A DNA stretch of 64,000 nucleotides from Macrosoma leucophasiata. Lineage: Eukaryota > Arthropoda > Insecta > Lepidoptera > Hedylidae. Under the pieces are notes generated by a model. It worked only from the letters and a program-made list of their open reading frames with translations. It was not told where the DNA came from and did not search any database. This document shows positions 43,996 to 55,370 of the stretch, one piece after another (the stretch's first letter is position 1; each line of letters begins with the position of its first letter). The translations under genes and the position numbers were made by a program. The stretch spans positions 392,001-456,000 of the forward strand of contig JAWQUS010000011.1 in NCBI GenBank assembly GCA_036365455.1, in the 5' to 3' direction.

Positions 43996-44188
43996 TTCGC
44001 GGGCGTAGGCATCACCGCATTACCTAATATACATATAAATGGTAGTGTTCAGCACTATCGTGTTCCGGTCAGGTGGTAATGTACGGACCTTAATTTCCAG
44101 CACAGGGGCATAACACCTTAAGCCTCAGGAGTGGCAACGCATCTGCATTTTAACCTTGGTCTTTGTGTGGGTGTCTATAGTCTGCAGT
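43996..44188 (+). mobile_element. SINE-A, 5'-truncated, young
   Basis: CGCGGGCGTAGGCATCACC to GTCTATAGTCTGCAGTCA. It lacks the A tail and abuts an E fragment. Confidence 0.75.
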
Positions 44189-44190
44189 CA

Positions 44191-44245
44191 CCTGCTACCG
44201 CCCTATTGGAAAGGTTTGACCGCCATTGCTCGCTAGAGAACAATA
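44191..44245 (+). mobile_element. element E fragment
   Basis: CTACCGCCCTATTGGAAAGG and TTTGACCGCCATTGCTCG. Confidence 0.6.
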
Positions 44246-44693
44246 GGTTAGTCAAAACACAAAAAGCGATACCTCCAGAAGCGACAACAAATTGACCTTA
44301 AAAGCTGTTGTAGGTAGCCACTTCTAGATATTAAGCATAAAATTATACCATGAAGTGCGCCAATTACTGCTTAATATATTAAACGATAATCAGACACAGT
44401 TAAGACACTGTCTTCTGAAACACCAGTAGGATAACAATCTTTAACGCCTATAGACTACGACCACTTTTGCTCACACCTAATGATAGTAAATTTAGTCTTT
44501 ATTACCCAACCATTACTGTCTGCGATTGTGAACGGGGTTTTATGTAAATTAACTGAAATGTGTGACTAAATGGAGGTTGGGAAACTGCGGTTATAATAGG
44601 AAATTATCGCGGTGTAGTCAATAAATTGCTATTATTTGGTTAACGTTCATTCTCCTAGTACCTTTGTCAGACAAGGAGCTTGAGACTTGGTAT
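44246..44693. other. non-coding stretch
   Basis: Nothing recognised. Confidence 0.4.
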
Positions 44694-44945
44694 ATAACGG
44701 CAACCCATAATACGTCCCACTGCTGGACACGAATCTCTCCTTTTCTTGGGAGGAGGCCTGGAGCTTACTCCACCATGCTGCTGCAATGCAGGTTGGTGGA
44801 GATAAGGGTTAGTGGTCAACCCGCTGTCAGATGTTTTCAAACCGCCAATAAGGCCTCCGACAAGGTTTAACGACTGCTATCTATCGATAGCAACCGGAAC
44901 CGACGGCTTAACGTGCTCTCCGAAGCACGGAAACACGCCTTTTAA
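44694..44945 (+). mobile_element. RTE-related lepidopteran repeat
   Basis: ATAATACGTCCCACTGCTGG, GGAGGCCTGGAGCTTACTCC, CCATGCTGCTGCAATGCAGG, CGACGGCTTAACGTGC and CTCCGAAGCACGG match a repeat common in Lepidoptera. Confidence 0.55.
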
Positions 44946-45248
44946 TTTACCACTAGCGGTCACATCCGATCGCGCTCGTATCGCTTAGCCGAGTAGATCG
45001 CTTCCGATCTACACCAGCCGCGGGGCTATCTGCGCTTCTAATTTGGTACTAAGTAAAGGCCTATGCATCCCGGACATAGAAATAAAAAATCTGGAATAAT
45101 CTGAAGGATGTATTAATTTGCGCACACATCTTTCAGACACTTGTACGAAGTTACGAAACAGAAACATGCATTTATATGAATGTTTTTCTTTAATGGAAGA
45201 TTTGGTTTATCGGTTAATATATACCTATATCGATAATAACGAGTAGGT
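44946..45248. other. non-coding stretch
   Basis: GC-rich to 45060, then AT-rich. No gene seen. Confidence 0.35.
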
Positions 45249-45362
45249 AACACCTAACCGGAAGACGATAGTGCTGAACACTTCCATTTAGCGGCAAGTA
45301 TATCAGGTAATGTGGTGGTGCCTACGCCCGTGAGCACCGTCACTGGAGCCACCTGGAGTAAA
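45249..45362 (-). mobile_element. SINE-A head part, young
   Basis: CACCTAACCGGAAGACGATAG to CCGTCACTGGAGCCACC. Confidence 0.7.
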
Positions 45363-45545
45363 AAACCATCAAAGTCTATGAAATTATTATTTTCTGCCAA
45401 TCATAAGTTTGCTGCTATTCGCGAGGCTTACGCTGTTTTACATCGGTGCCAGAAATTTACATAAACTTTTGAATGGATCGCGGCGGAGACTTGATGTATG
45501 ATGGTATTGCGCTCACGATATTAACAACTATATCACCAGAAATTG

Positions 45546-45716
45546 TATGGCCCTGTAATAACTATCACAGAGACATGATAACTAAGGTCTCAGGGGTGGC
45601 GACGCATCTGCGTTTTGATCTCTGGTCTTTGTGTGAGTGTCTATAGGCTGTAATCATCACTTAACGATAATATGAACCGCATACTAGTTTGCCACCTTCA
45701 TTACATTAAAAAAAAG
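45546..45716 (+). mobile_element. SINE-A 3' half, old subfamily
   Basis: TGTATGGCCCTGTAATAACT to TTCATTACATTAAAAAAAA. Confidence 0.75.
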
Positions 45717-46245
45717 TAATACTCATTTTTTAATAAGTAGGTAAGTATCTTTCAAAAAGAGAATGAAAACAATGAAACGCTTAAAATTATTTTACTTAAA
45801 TTCCAATAACAAAATAGTACCTCTACCTGCTCATGAACGCGCCATCGCAATCCATACATGACACATGCAATAAATGTAGCAATATAATTTATTGATATCA
45901 ATTAACCAGCAGCATTACGTCCTGGCAATAAAGCCATACACGGCGAATGCAACTAATACATATTGTGGGAACGCGTTCGGATAAAAATTCTAACAGCTTT
46001 AATACATACAAGAGCAGTTAAGTCAATTTGTTTTTATCGTTAGGCATTTCTAAATAAAAAGGCGTAAACTTAAAGGCAAGACTAGGTAACTCTGACATAA
46101 TAGAACAACCGGTAACTGCTCTATTACTGCAATTTGACGCCATGAAGTGTTTCTTGATGTACGAATATTGATATATAGATGTTGTTCTGACAAACTAGAA
46201 AACTCCAAGAATATCGAACAATGTCTCGAATCATATAATCCCAAT
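45717..46245. other. non-coding stretch
   Basis: Nothing recognised. Confidence 0.4.
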
Positions 46246-46253
46246 ATCTGAAC

Positions 46254-46527
46254 GGGTGGTAGAGCTCCAGTGACGGAGTTCGCGGGCGTAGGCACCTCCG
46301 TATTACATAACATACTTGCCGCTAAATGGTAGTGTTCAGCACTGTCGTGTTCCGGTCAGGTGGTAATGTACGGTCCTGTAATTTCCGACACAAAGGCATA
46401 ACACCTTAGGCTTCAGGTGTGGTAATGCATCTGAATTTTGACCTTGGTCTTTGTGTGTCTATAGGCTGCAGTCATCACTTAGCATCAATTTGAACTGCAT
46501 GCTTGTTGTTTCCATTACATAAAAAAA
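46254..46527 (+). mobile_element. SINE-A with exact 8-bp TSD
   Basis: ATCTGAAC flanks it at 46246-46253 and 46528-46535. Begins GGGTGGTAGAGCTCC and ends in its A tail. GTGGGT has been lost before CTATAGG. Confidence 0.9.
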
Positions 46528-46535
46528 ATCTGAAC

Positions 46536-46849
46536 TCCATCCCCAACACTAATACCCGGTTACTAATGAACCACTGAGGTAGCGGTAGTTAAAGTATGAA
46601 TCAATGTCATTGCAACTACTTTTTGAAATATATTCAGTATCCATTGCAATAACACTTTCCGAAGTTTGAACGGCATGACTCACATTCATGTTATATTCAT
46701 CAGTTCTGCAGATGTGTGTGTGCTGTAAAAGTATAAATCTGGTTTCGTTTTGTTTGTGTGCTCGCATTTTATAGCTGAATTCGTAATGAGCTAAGTCTGT
46801 TTAAAATTGTAATACATGGGATTGTTTTCTTTGACGTCATTGTTTGTCA
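46536..46849. other. non-coding stretch
   Basis: Nothing recognised. Confidence 0.4.
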
Positions 46850-47105
46850 TGAAGTGGCCAATAGTTAATATTGATGGTAAGTGAATACTTAAAAAAAACA
46901 AATTAAAATTCTTTCATTTGCATTAATCTCTCAGGCCACCAGAAAAATATGACAATTGATTTCTTATTGTTCTCGGACCCAATCGGGTCCATTGCGGCTT
47001 CAGGTATTTAAGTGAATACTCTACCTTATAAACATCTTAATAAAAACCAGAGATCTGAGAATTTAGATACGTTACCACTCCTGAGATCTAAGTTATTATA
47101 CTCTG
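46850..47105 (-). mobile_element. SINE-A relic, old and interrupted
   Basis: GAAGTGGCCAATAG-TTAATATTGATGGTAAGTG, then CCAGAGATCTGAGAATTTAG and CACTCCTGAGATCTAAG. Confidence 0.45.
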
Positions 47106-47561
47106 TTCTGTTTTTGTTTTCTGACTTGTACTCGTCGATTGAACTCTAATCGTAAACACTCGTCCCCAAGAACGCCTTAAGACGAGTTTCGTTCGGTCTT
47201 GCAATTGAATATATAGTTTAACATTTTTACCGCAATGTACTAAACAATAACCTAGTAATAAATTCAAGTCTACATTCATTAATAGAGTAGGCAAAGGAAC
47301 AACTTGGCTTCTTAATCTTCATACTTGCAAAACATTCAGGGTACAACCGTTACGTTTTGTCTTATTATTATATTTATACATAATTACGTGGTCGGACATT
47401 TCCAGACATATTTCCAAACTACGAGACTGAAAGTTGAAATATTTCTAAAATTTAAATATCCGAATGGCACCACTCCTACTCGGGCTGAAACCCAAACCCC
47501 AACAAAGTAATAAGCCCGTTAACACGTGAATTCTAAGGCAAGCTAATGTACTAAATATTAT
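47106..47561. other. non-coding stretch
   Basis: Nothing recognised. Confidence 0.4.
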
Positions 47562-47708
47562 CACCCTTATTCATAAACATATTTAAAACTTAAGTGTTGC
47601 TTATCTCTCCTTTGTCATTTTCTATCCTGCAGGTTTGACAATGCAACTGACAAAAACAAAGAATTCTATAGCTGAAACGTATCTAATGCAGGTTTATGAA
47701 TAAGGGGG
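47562..47708. mobile_element. MITE, second copy of the 13988 family
   Basis: ACCCTTATTCATAAAC and GTTTATGAATAAGGGGG termini. The interior is shared in inverted orientation (CCTGCAGGTTTGACAATGCA matches the complement region at 14050). Confidence 0.8.
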
Positions 47709-48551
47709 TTAATCTATAACTGGCCTAGCTACATTTGATTTGAATTTATGACAATCAAGATTTTTACAGCTCTGCATAATTCCTTTGATCGCAATAAAAA
47801 TGTGTATTTAATATAAATATAGCTCCAATACGAGCATCCACTAGCTAACATTGTCTTCGCGTCACCGCATAACCATTTATTACACACTAAATCATTTTTA
47901 TAGCTATTCAGGCCCATAAAAACAGACTAAGAAGAAATCTGCTAAGAATACATATTGTCTTACGATAATACGAAACTAAAGCTTAGAGAATAGATGGATG
48001 ACTAGAGAAAAAAGTTTTTTGAAAGCAGCATCGATTAATAATGATAATTTTATGTAAAAGTGGCTGAAACGGTAGCATAATGGTAATATGTGCCTAGCTC
48101 TGGATGTTTTAGAAAAGTATTTTTTAACTATCGTACTAGAAATAGAAGATCAATAAGTAACAACAGCTATGCTTTAGTTTTCTTAAATCAACTGAAAAGT
48201 TTAGTACTTAGATCTTCTTCTTCATTTGACTTTAAAAATCATTATGGGCGGTGTTACCTTTTTGGTATGGAGTGTAAAAATAAAGAGTACCATCTGATAT
48301 GATCTTAATAGGGTCCAGCGTACGCTGAAAACAAAGTTTCTAGGATCTACCACAGTGGCACTAACATCTTCAAAACTATGATATGAATTTAGCTGTTGTA
48401 AAATGAGTAGAGTGGAATCAAAATTTAAAATTTTTCATAACCACGTTCATGACTAGTGAATGAAATACCAAGTATACCTCATGAAACCTCAACTGTTTTG
48501 GTAGTACCTAATGTAATAAATCTAACTAAAATAATAACTGTGTAAATATAT
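47709..48551. other. non-coding stretch
   Basis: The 70-codon plus frame at 48090-48302 has no domain. Confidence 0.35.
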
Positions 48552-48693
48552 GCCCGGAGATGGCAACAGGCTCGCCACCTGTTACATGGGCCAAAACGTA
48601 ACTGGCGAATCGTGGGTGTTTGCATGTATGCTTGAACGCATGCACTTACCTCTGCTTACCCCTTCGGGGATTACAGGCGTGAAGTTACGTTTC
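48552..48693 (+). mobile_element. SINE-B 3' part
   Basis: GCCCGGAGATGGCAACAGGC to GGCGTGAAGTTACGTTTC; tRNA head missing. Well preserved. Confidence 0.85.
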
Positions 48694-50246
48694 TTTTAAA
48701 CATGTAGAGCAGGTAATATATATTTATAGTGAACTCTGATGAAAGTGTAATATTATTTTGATTGTGAAATTCGCTTGAATTTTACCTTATTCATACAGCG
48801 CAGCGCTACCCTTATTTTCCGTGCATTGATGGACACTTTTTCATACACAAAGACGGTAGATACTCCTTATCTCTACACTCCATAATTTGTGAGAACAATT
48901 AATGGCTTCATTACAGTTAACGAAATTCACAAGTAGTTAAGTAAGATACTAAACAAACACTTTGATCCGACACATTTCCACTCAAATGTATATAACCCAT
49001 TTAACAAATAATAACTACCTCAATTTACCTACAAAAATATATCACTTTTCCGCCGACAACTCAGGAAGAGAATAAACAAACACTGATCGAAAGTGTTCTC
49101 AAGGTACAATCAAGGACAATCGTGCACTTGACTCAATCCGCAGTCGCAAGAAAGCGTGACCAACATTACATATTTTCTACTCGACGGTATTTTCCGCTCG
49201 GCTATCATCGGCTAGGATCGCTGGGCGGATTGGCGCTCGTACAAAGGATTTCGTACAAAGGAGGAAGATGTGGTGTGAATTTAAGGGAAATAACTTTCGT
49301 AAGTAGATATTTATACTAGTTTTGGAGTTATTTTCATTCGTAGTGCTTCAACTTGAGTTAACGACTCACGCTCTTCTTTAGTTAGTGTTGCTTGTCTTTT
49401 TCTATCTTAGGGAATTGAGAATATAATTGAAAAAGGCGAATTATATTTAAGCTTAATTGTATCTAATATACGTAATGAAGACTGTAAAATGTATTTAGAT
49501 TTTGTTATAGGTAAATTTAGTACGTACAAAAAGTCGTCACGTACAAAAAATATATGCGAGTACATGTATGACGCAGTGTTATATAAAAGTGGGATAGCAA
49601 CATTCGTTGCCTTTATCCTCCAGCTTACTTAATCCACTAATAAAATAATATAATCACTTATCTATATTGTTTTCTCAGTTTGAATACCTAGGTTGCAAGT
49701 TAACAAAAAAAATATTTGTTCGGTTCAATACATTCAATTTTATTGCCGCAATTATCAAATAACAAACAAAGTGTTTATTTTACGTTACAGTCGTCACTTT
49801 TCTATTTACGATTGGCAAATACACTTTTCGCGTCGAGCGTACGGCCCGGGATGGCAATTCGTAGTTATAAAAACTTTTCTTTGTTTTACTCCCTCCCTCC
49901 TTTCGCCGAGGATCCCGTGCGGCTCGGAATCGTTTTCCGATAGTGTTTTATGTGTAATGGACAATAATACACGTTTGAGCTCGTTTCAGCCGGTTTCAAC
50001 TGGTTTGAGCCTGTTACGTCCAATGACTTGCTTGGTCGTGTGAAAAATGCTACCGGATCCAGTGCGCAAATCAAGTTAAACGGTTTGCGACCTTTTTGTA
50101 CGGTTATTGTCGGCCTTCATTTTTAAAGAAATTTATTTAATTTCTTTTTTCTATTATATTGCCAAAATTATTTAGAAGCACAAGAATATATTTGTATTAA
50201 TGCATATATCTACGATTACGCATCATGATTCACTTCTTATATTATA
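48694..50246. other. unannotated stretch with a GC-richer core
   Basis: 49800-50090 is unusually GC-rich and has TATAAAA at 49866. ACGTACAAAGGA-like direct repeats lie near 49238 and 49256, with a donor-like TTTC|GTAAGT at 49299. No exon could be established. Confidence 0.3.
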
Positions 50247-50500
50247 CTAGCTGACCCGGGAAACTTCGTATTGCCTCAGAATGAAATAATGTGTCAAAGG
50301 TTTGAGAGATACGGACTATTTGTATGGGAAAATAAAATTGTGGTTTTTACAGTTTCCCTTCAATTTCTTATTTTCTTAACTTTTGGACCTTCCCTGGACG
50401 TTCAAAAATCATTCAAATCCAAAATTAGCCAAATCGGTAAAGCCGTTCTCGAGTTTTAGCGAGACTAACGAACAGCAATTGATTTTTATATATATAGAAG
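50247..50500 (+). mobile_element. short lepidopteran element (ACTAGCTGACCCGG type)
   Basis: ATACTAGCTGACCCGGGAAA, CTTCGTATTGCCT, CCGTTCTCGAGTTTTAGCGA, GACTAACGAACAGCAATT, ending TTTTTATATATATAGA. Confidence 0.55.
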
Positions 50501-50821
50501 ATTACATACAATACGCGTGCACATATTGTCTTTATTCGTATCTTCAAGCTCTGCTGAAGAATATCTCAATCTTGGAAAAACTTATTAACATCCGTCAATT
50601 ACAACGCACATGTTCTGTCGGAGAACTAGTTAAATGTAGATTACAAAGCAAAGTTTGCATATTTGTATGGATTACAAACTGTGATTGAGTGACTGACAAA
50701 CAGTAGAAAACTACAATTTGGCTCACACGTTTCTCTGGGAATGTAGAGCAGCACTAAGAGAAGTGAGGATATCCCGAAATTGTAACAGAAAATATATGCA
50801 TGAGAAGTCTCGGAGAAGTGC
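50501..50821. other. non-coding stretch
   Basis: Nothing recognised. Confidence 0.4.
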
Positions 50822-51338
50822 AGGAGCTCGAGGGTGTAGGCGTCACCGCATTACCTAATCTATCTGCCGCTATAAATGTTCATACAGTATCCAATAAAAA
50901 ATAATGCACATCGACCTCAGGGAGATACGTCGGCTTATTTCAGATCTGTAGAGCGTTATCTCTTTCGCACTTTACCTATTTGACGTTTGTAGAACATTTT
51001 GATCAAGTTTTGAACAATATCGGACTATAGATACTTACGAAGGCAGTGTGCAGCAGAGATAACGCTCTATGAAGCCGAAATTAGCCGATTGTCACTTTCA
51101 TAGACTCGATCGCATTATTTGTTTTTGAGCACTGTACGTACTAACGTATTCCGGTTAACGTATAGCGATGGTAATGTATGGCCCGTAATAACTATCACAA
51201 AGACATAACGACTTGTCTTAGGAGTGGCAACGCATCTGCATTTTGACTTCTGGTTATTGTATAGATGTATATAGGCTGCAGTCATCACTTAAAATCCACG
51301 TGAGCTACATGTTTGTCGCCATCCCTACATAAAAAAGG
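50822..51338 (+). mobile_element. SINE-A split by MITE M
   Basis: Head GAAGTGCAGGAGCTCGAGGG to ATCTGCCGCT, resuming near 51133 with CTAACGTATTCCGGTTAACG and ending TACATAAAAAA. Old subfamily, consistent with time for nesting. Confidence 0.75.
50889..51132. mobile_element. MITE family M, copy 2, nested
   Basis: ACAGTATCCAATAAAAAATA-ATGC at left, GCATTATTTGTTTTTGAGC-ACTGTA at right. Inner arms GTAGAGCGTTATCTCTTTCG and AGAGATAACGCTCTATG. Confidence 0.75.
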
Positions 51339-51561
51339 GTAGATTGAAGGTCATCGAAAGCACGGCGGACACTCCGCCAAAATTCCATACAAACGCTTAA
51401 TTTGGTTTCTATCCATCAGTGACGTGTATTTACACGCGCACCTGTCTGCGTAGCACGTACAAAATACCAACCGTCGCCCATAAGAGGGGAGCAGGTTGAG
51501 TGATGCGGGGAAATCTGGCGGGACGTCGAAGTGTCCATTCTATACGTAGTATTATTACATA

Positions 51562-52197
51562 CTAGCTGCCCGCGACTTCGTCCACGTGAGAAAAAATATG
51601 ATTGTTCAGTATCTACCTGTCGAAGTCGTGGGCGCAGCTAGTATATAGCAGCTAGTGTATAAAAGTAGCCTAAGTTACTCTTTATTACATCAGCTATCTG
51701 CCAGTGAAAGTCCCGTCAAAATCGGACACACTCAAATTCTATTTATTTGAATGTAGGTATGTATGTATGGTTATATGGAGATAAAAGTAGCCTAAGTTAC
51801 TCCTTATTACATCAGCTACCTACCCGTGGAAGTCCCGCCGAAGTCGGGTACACTCCAATTCTACTTATTTGTATGTAGGTATGTATGTATGGATATATGG
51901 AGATAAAAGTAGCCTAAGTTACTCCTTATTACTTCAGCTACCTACCCGTGGAAGTCCCGTCAAAGTCGGATACACTCCAATTCTACTTATTTGTAGGAAT
52001 GTATGGATGTATGGAGATAAAAGTCCCGTCAAAATCGGTCCAGCCGTTCCCAAGATTGGCCCCGCCAAACAGACAGACAGACAGACAAAAATTGTAAAAA
52101 GTGTTGTCTTGGTATACCTATGTATCGTGTATAAGTAAAAAGCGGTTATTTTAATATTACAAACAGACACTCCAATTTTATTTACTTGTATAGATTT
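51562..52197 (+). mobile_element. element H with tandem expansion
   Basis: TAGCTGCCCGCGACTTCGTCC to ACACTCCAATTTTATTTAC. The GACAGACAGACAGAC tract lies near 52072. Spurious frames run through it. Confidence 0.7.
51659..52016. repeat. three tandem units of 114-122 bp inside element H
   Basis: ATAAAAGTAGCCTAAGTTAC starts units at 51659, 51781 and 51903. A fourth, partial unit begins at 52017. Confidence 0.9.
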
Positions 52198-52235
52198 ATT
52201 ATGGAAGGTAATATATAACAAAAGATCTAAAGATT

Positions 52236-52503
52236 GAGATTGTCGAATGAGCGAATGACTAAACAGATATACAATGCGAATGTGGATGGTTGCAGAGGCC
52301 CAGGAAGACCAAGGCTGACCTACCATGACCAAATAGGTCGAGTTCTGTGTGATGGTGGGGTCAAAAGTCTTAGGAATCGGCGTGCATGTATGAAGAGAAT
52401 GATGAAGGTAGACGAGGCACGAGAGGTTTGTCAGAACCGGGATGTCTGGCGCTCTACACTCTCTGCCTACCCCGTTAGGGACCTGGCGTGAAGATACATA
52501 TAT
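52236..52503 (+). pseudogene. RTE-like LINE 3' end with exact 11-bp TSD
   Basis: ATCTAAAGATT lies at 52225-52235 and 52504-52514. The insert encodes the C-terminal 85 residues of the RT at 25527 (SNERMTKQIYNANV to YPVRDLA), nearly unchanged, then GAAGATACATATAT. Strong 5' truncation is the usual result of target-primed reverse transcription. Perfect flanks and an open frame mark a recent event. No catalytic part, so inert. Confidence 0.9.
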
Positions 52504-52588
52504 ATCTAAAGATTCTGTGGAAATTTTAAGCGTCTACTTGCTACCGTTACTATCGAGCAAAAAATATACGAAAAAAAACACGATTATT

Positions 52589-52806
52589 GTATGCCCCCTT
52601 GGACCCATTAACATTTTCATTTTCTTATTTTTAGTAATAAATTTTGTTTTTAATTTATGAAAATGTTAGCTTTCTAGCTATCACTATTTATGAGATACAG
52701 CCTGGTGACAGACAGACAGACGGACGGACGGACGGACAGACAGACAGACAGCGGAGGATTAGTAATCCGTAGGGTCCGTGTTAATTTTTAGGTATGAAAC
52801 CCCCTA
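52589..52806 (+). mobile_element. family F 3' end
   Basis: AGCTATCACTATTTATGAGA, TACAGCCTGGTGACAGACAG, GGACGGACGGACAGACAG and GTAGGGTCCGTG. Confidence 0.65.
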
Positions 52807-52829
52807 AAAGATAAAACTAAGATACAGAA

Positions 52830-53260
52830 TAGCTTAAAAATATTCGATATGATTCTTTAAGTTGACATAGCTTTTTTATATCTGAACCGATTCACATTAA
52901 ACAAACACTAAATATTAAGCGAAACTTACCACAATATTTTAGTGAAAACCGCAAATCGAATAAGCCGTTTCTGAAATAAGGGTGCACAAACACACAGACT
53001 AACAGACATTTTTTCGGAATAAAAAGTACACAGTGTTGTGCGCCAAAGGTTAAAGTATAATCATACCAAGTTTCATTGTAATCGGACCGTTAGTTTTTAT
53101 GTGATGCTTGAACAAACAGACAGACAGACAGACAGACAAATTTTTTTCTTATCACATATTTGTGTTCGGTATCGATCTAGTAACATCCCCTGGTATTTCT
53201 TTTTTCAATATTTATAATGTACAGAATTCACACTTCTACAGTTTTATTATAAGTATAGAT
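52830..53260 (+). mobile_element. non-autonomous element with GACA tract and AAGTATAGAT end
   Basis: CTGAACCGATTCACATTAA, AATAAGCCGTTTCTGAAATA, a GACAGACAGACAGACAGAC tract and the end TTTTATTATAAGTATAGAT, the same closing motif as 25448. Confidence 0.5.
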
Positions 53261-53698
53261 TATTCTCTATCGAAAGTGTATTGACATCGAAGGGCCAGCC
53301 GTTCAGTGTCACGGACAAAAGCTAATTAATTAAATGGAATTATAAATCAACTAGTTTAATTACAAAATTATCTATAGGTACATATATCGTGCATTAGCTA
53401 CTCTACCCATAAAAAACATCGCAATCAATTCTCGAGTGCAGTTAATGTCAAACAAACGGTAGACGAACGTCGTCGGCCGCCTGTGAAACTACACGTGTTG
53501 GCTTTGTTACTTCTACTGGACTATTTATAGTCAAGTACATACGAGAGCTGTCATCGGCTTTGTTGAATATAGCTTCCATGTCAACAGAGGCGAATCTATA
53601 CAAACATAATAAATGAGAAAGTATATCTGTGTCTGTTACGTTTTGACGACCAAAGTTTCGAGCTGCTTGGGATGAAATTGAACATGGAAGTTATGTAT
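53261..53698. other. non-coding stretch
   Basis: CGAATCTATACAAACATAAT at about 53591 resembles a repeat end. Nothing else. Confidence 0.35.
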
Positions 53699-54373
53699 CT
53701 TCACGACAAGTCCCTGATGGGGTAGGCAGAGAGTGTAGAGCACCAGATATCCTGGTCTTGACATACCTACCGTGCTTCTTCTATATTCATTATTCTCTTC
53801 AAATATGTATGCCGATTACTAGTACTTTTGACTCCACCCTCAGACAGTCTAGTAGGTGCATGGTAGGTCTTGGTCTTCTTGGGCCTCTGCAACCATTCAC
53901 ATTCGCATTGCATGTCTGTTTAATCATTCGCTCATTCGACATTCTTTCTATCCTTTTTTTTTTACGAGGTGGAAATGCCATTGCATTTAACCGACTCTTT
54001 TCGGGAAGAGTCGGGATATGACGGACTTGGACCCGCTAAAACCACCTTGATGCCGACTTCAGTGCAGAAAGGGGGGGAGGGGTATACGGGTACACTATAA
54101 GCACTGCTCCGGTGCCCCTCCTCGTACTTCGCCTCAATCCAAGGCTCATCCACGGGGGCTTTGTGAGCTCCCCTTCTTCACTTGCTATGTCTACCTCGGT
54201 CACCGCCCTGACGGAGCTGCGAGTGCTGAGCGACCAGAACCCCCACTCTTGCCGTCTGCGGCTCATATCCCCTTTTAATCGCCTCTTAAGACAGGCTGAG
54301 GATACCTCAGTCCTATTCTACTTATAGTCCCGGAACTGCAGGGCCTATTCTTTCTATACCTATTCCCGAACCA
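53699..54373 (-). pseudogene. RTE-like LINE 3' fragment, split by an insertion
   Basis: 53699-53951 matches the 3' 250 bases of the LINE at 25527 (minus strand, ends in the GAAGATAC tail). About 16 more bases resume at 54358 (CCTATTCCCGAACCA, for the GFGH part of the RT arm). Frameshifts and a lost segment near 53850 break the frame. Confidence 0.8.
53952..54346 (-). mobile_element. 395-bp poly(A)-tailed retroelement nested in the LINE
   Basis: Exact 11-bp duplication ATTCTTTCTAT at 53941-53951 and 54347-54357. The left edge is a T-run, so the element is minus-strand with an A tail. The interior is GC-rich with overlapping open frames (63 and 76 codons); one stops exactly at the tail (GGCATTTCCACCTCGTAA). 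Probably a 5'-truncated LINE or SINE; family unknown. Confidence 0.85.
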
Positions 54374-54603
54374 GGTTGATCAGATGATCAAACGACTAAG
54401 AGCACCTTAGCATGAATCCTCCAGTCAAAAATTACGTCGGTTATATCGTCAAATACTTTCATGACACCTGCGACATTACACTGTCAGTCTATCTCGCAAC
54501 GAAATTCTTCCCATTAAAGCACTGTCGCTGTGATCCCAGTCTAAATCACAACAGCCACACCGTGTTCTTGTTGATATTGAACCTAGTATTGAACATTCAT
54601 CAG

Positions 54604-54748
54604 AACCAACCCTGCCAATCCACATGACATTTATTGGGTCGTAACCATTGACAAGTTTATGTCAGTCACCTTCACTGGACAATGGAACTGGCCATACGGT
54701 TTTATTGTTATGTGAAGAACTCTCCCTTTTAGGATTGTTTGGTAAGGT
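54604..54748 (+). repeat. family P, copy 1
   Basis: AACCAACCCTG, TGACATTTATTGGGTCGTAA, TTGACAAGTTTATGTCA and GGTTTTATTGTT. Confidence 0.7.
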
Positions 54749-54947
54749 ATATCAATTAAGTCATGCTCGCATCTTTTTGACCATCTTCATTATTATGAAT
54801 ACCATCTTGGTAAAGAATCATGTTGTTCATATTGAAAGTGAGAAAATTGCTTCCTTGAACATCTTCATAAAAATTTGGCCTTGTAATAATCGTCTCATAG
54901 GCAACAAACTTAAGCCTTGGCTGGCAACATAAATATCTTTATCTCCG

Positions 54948-55039
54948 GTTTTTATGTAGATGTCTATAGAATGCAGTATTCAATTACAGTCCGTATTAAA
55001 TGCATGCTTGTTTGCCACCATTGTAACATATAAAAAATA
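54948..55039 (+). mobile_element. SINE-A 3' end, old
   Basis: TTATGTAGATGTCTATAG to TTGTAACATATAAAAAA. Confidence 0.7.
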
Positions 55040-55133
55040 GAGTAGTGTTTTGACACCACAAATTGTTTCGATATATTGTTTTATCGGTTTTCAAGTACAG
55101 CCCTAGCGAACTAAAGCATCTTCTGGGCAACCG

Positions 55134-55270
55134 AACCAACCCTGACTATTCGAGTGACATTTATCGGATCGTAAAGATTGACAAGTTTATGTCAGGCTCG
55201 ACAGCGAGCACCTGCGATACGATTTTATTGTTCTGTGGACGCTTTCACTTTTAGGACTATTAGGTGTATA
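55134..55270 (+). repeat. family P, copy 2
   Basis: AACCAACCCTG, GTGACATTTATCGGATCGTA, ATTGACAAGTTTATGTCAGG and ACTTTTAGGACTATTAG. Direct repeat of copy 1. Confidence 0.7.
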
Positions 55271-55370
55271 AAATATTCTTGTGAATCGGAATACTATGCT
55301 TACCTCCCACTTTTTTTACATTCGTAGCTTAACGTACACAATTTAAGCATCGGGAATTAATCAATTAACG

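Noticed and set aside
51934..52332. 132-codon minus frame
   Set aside because: It runs through the H tandem units and antisense LINE sequence; not a gene.
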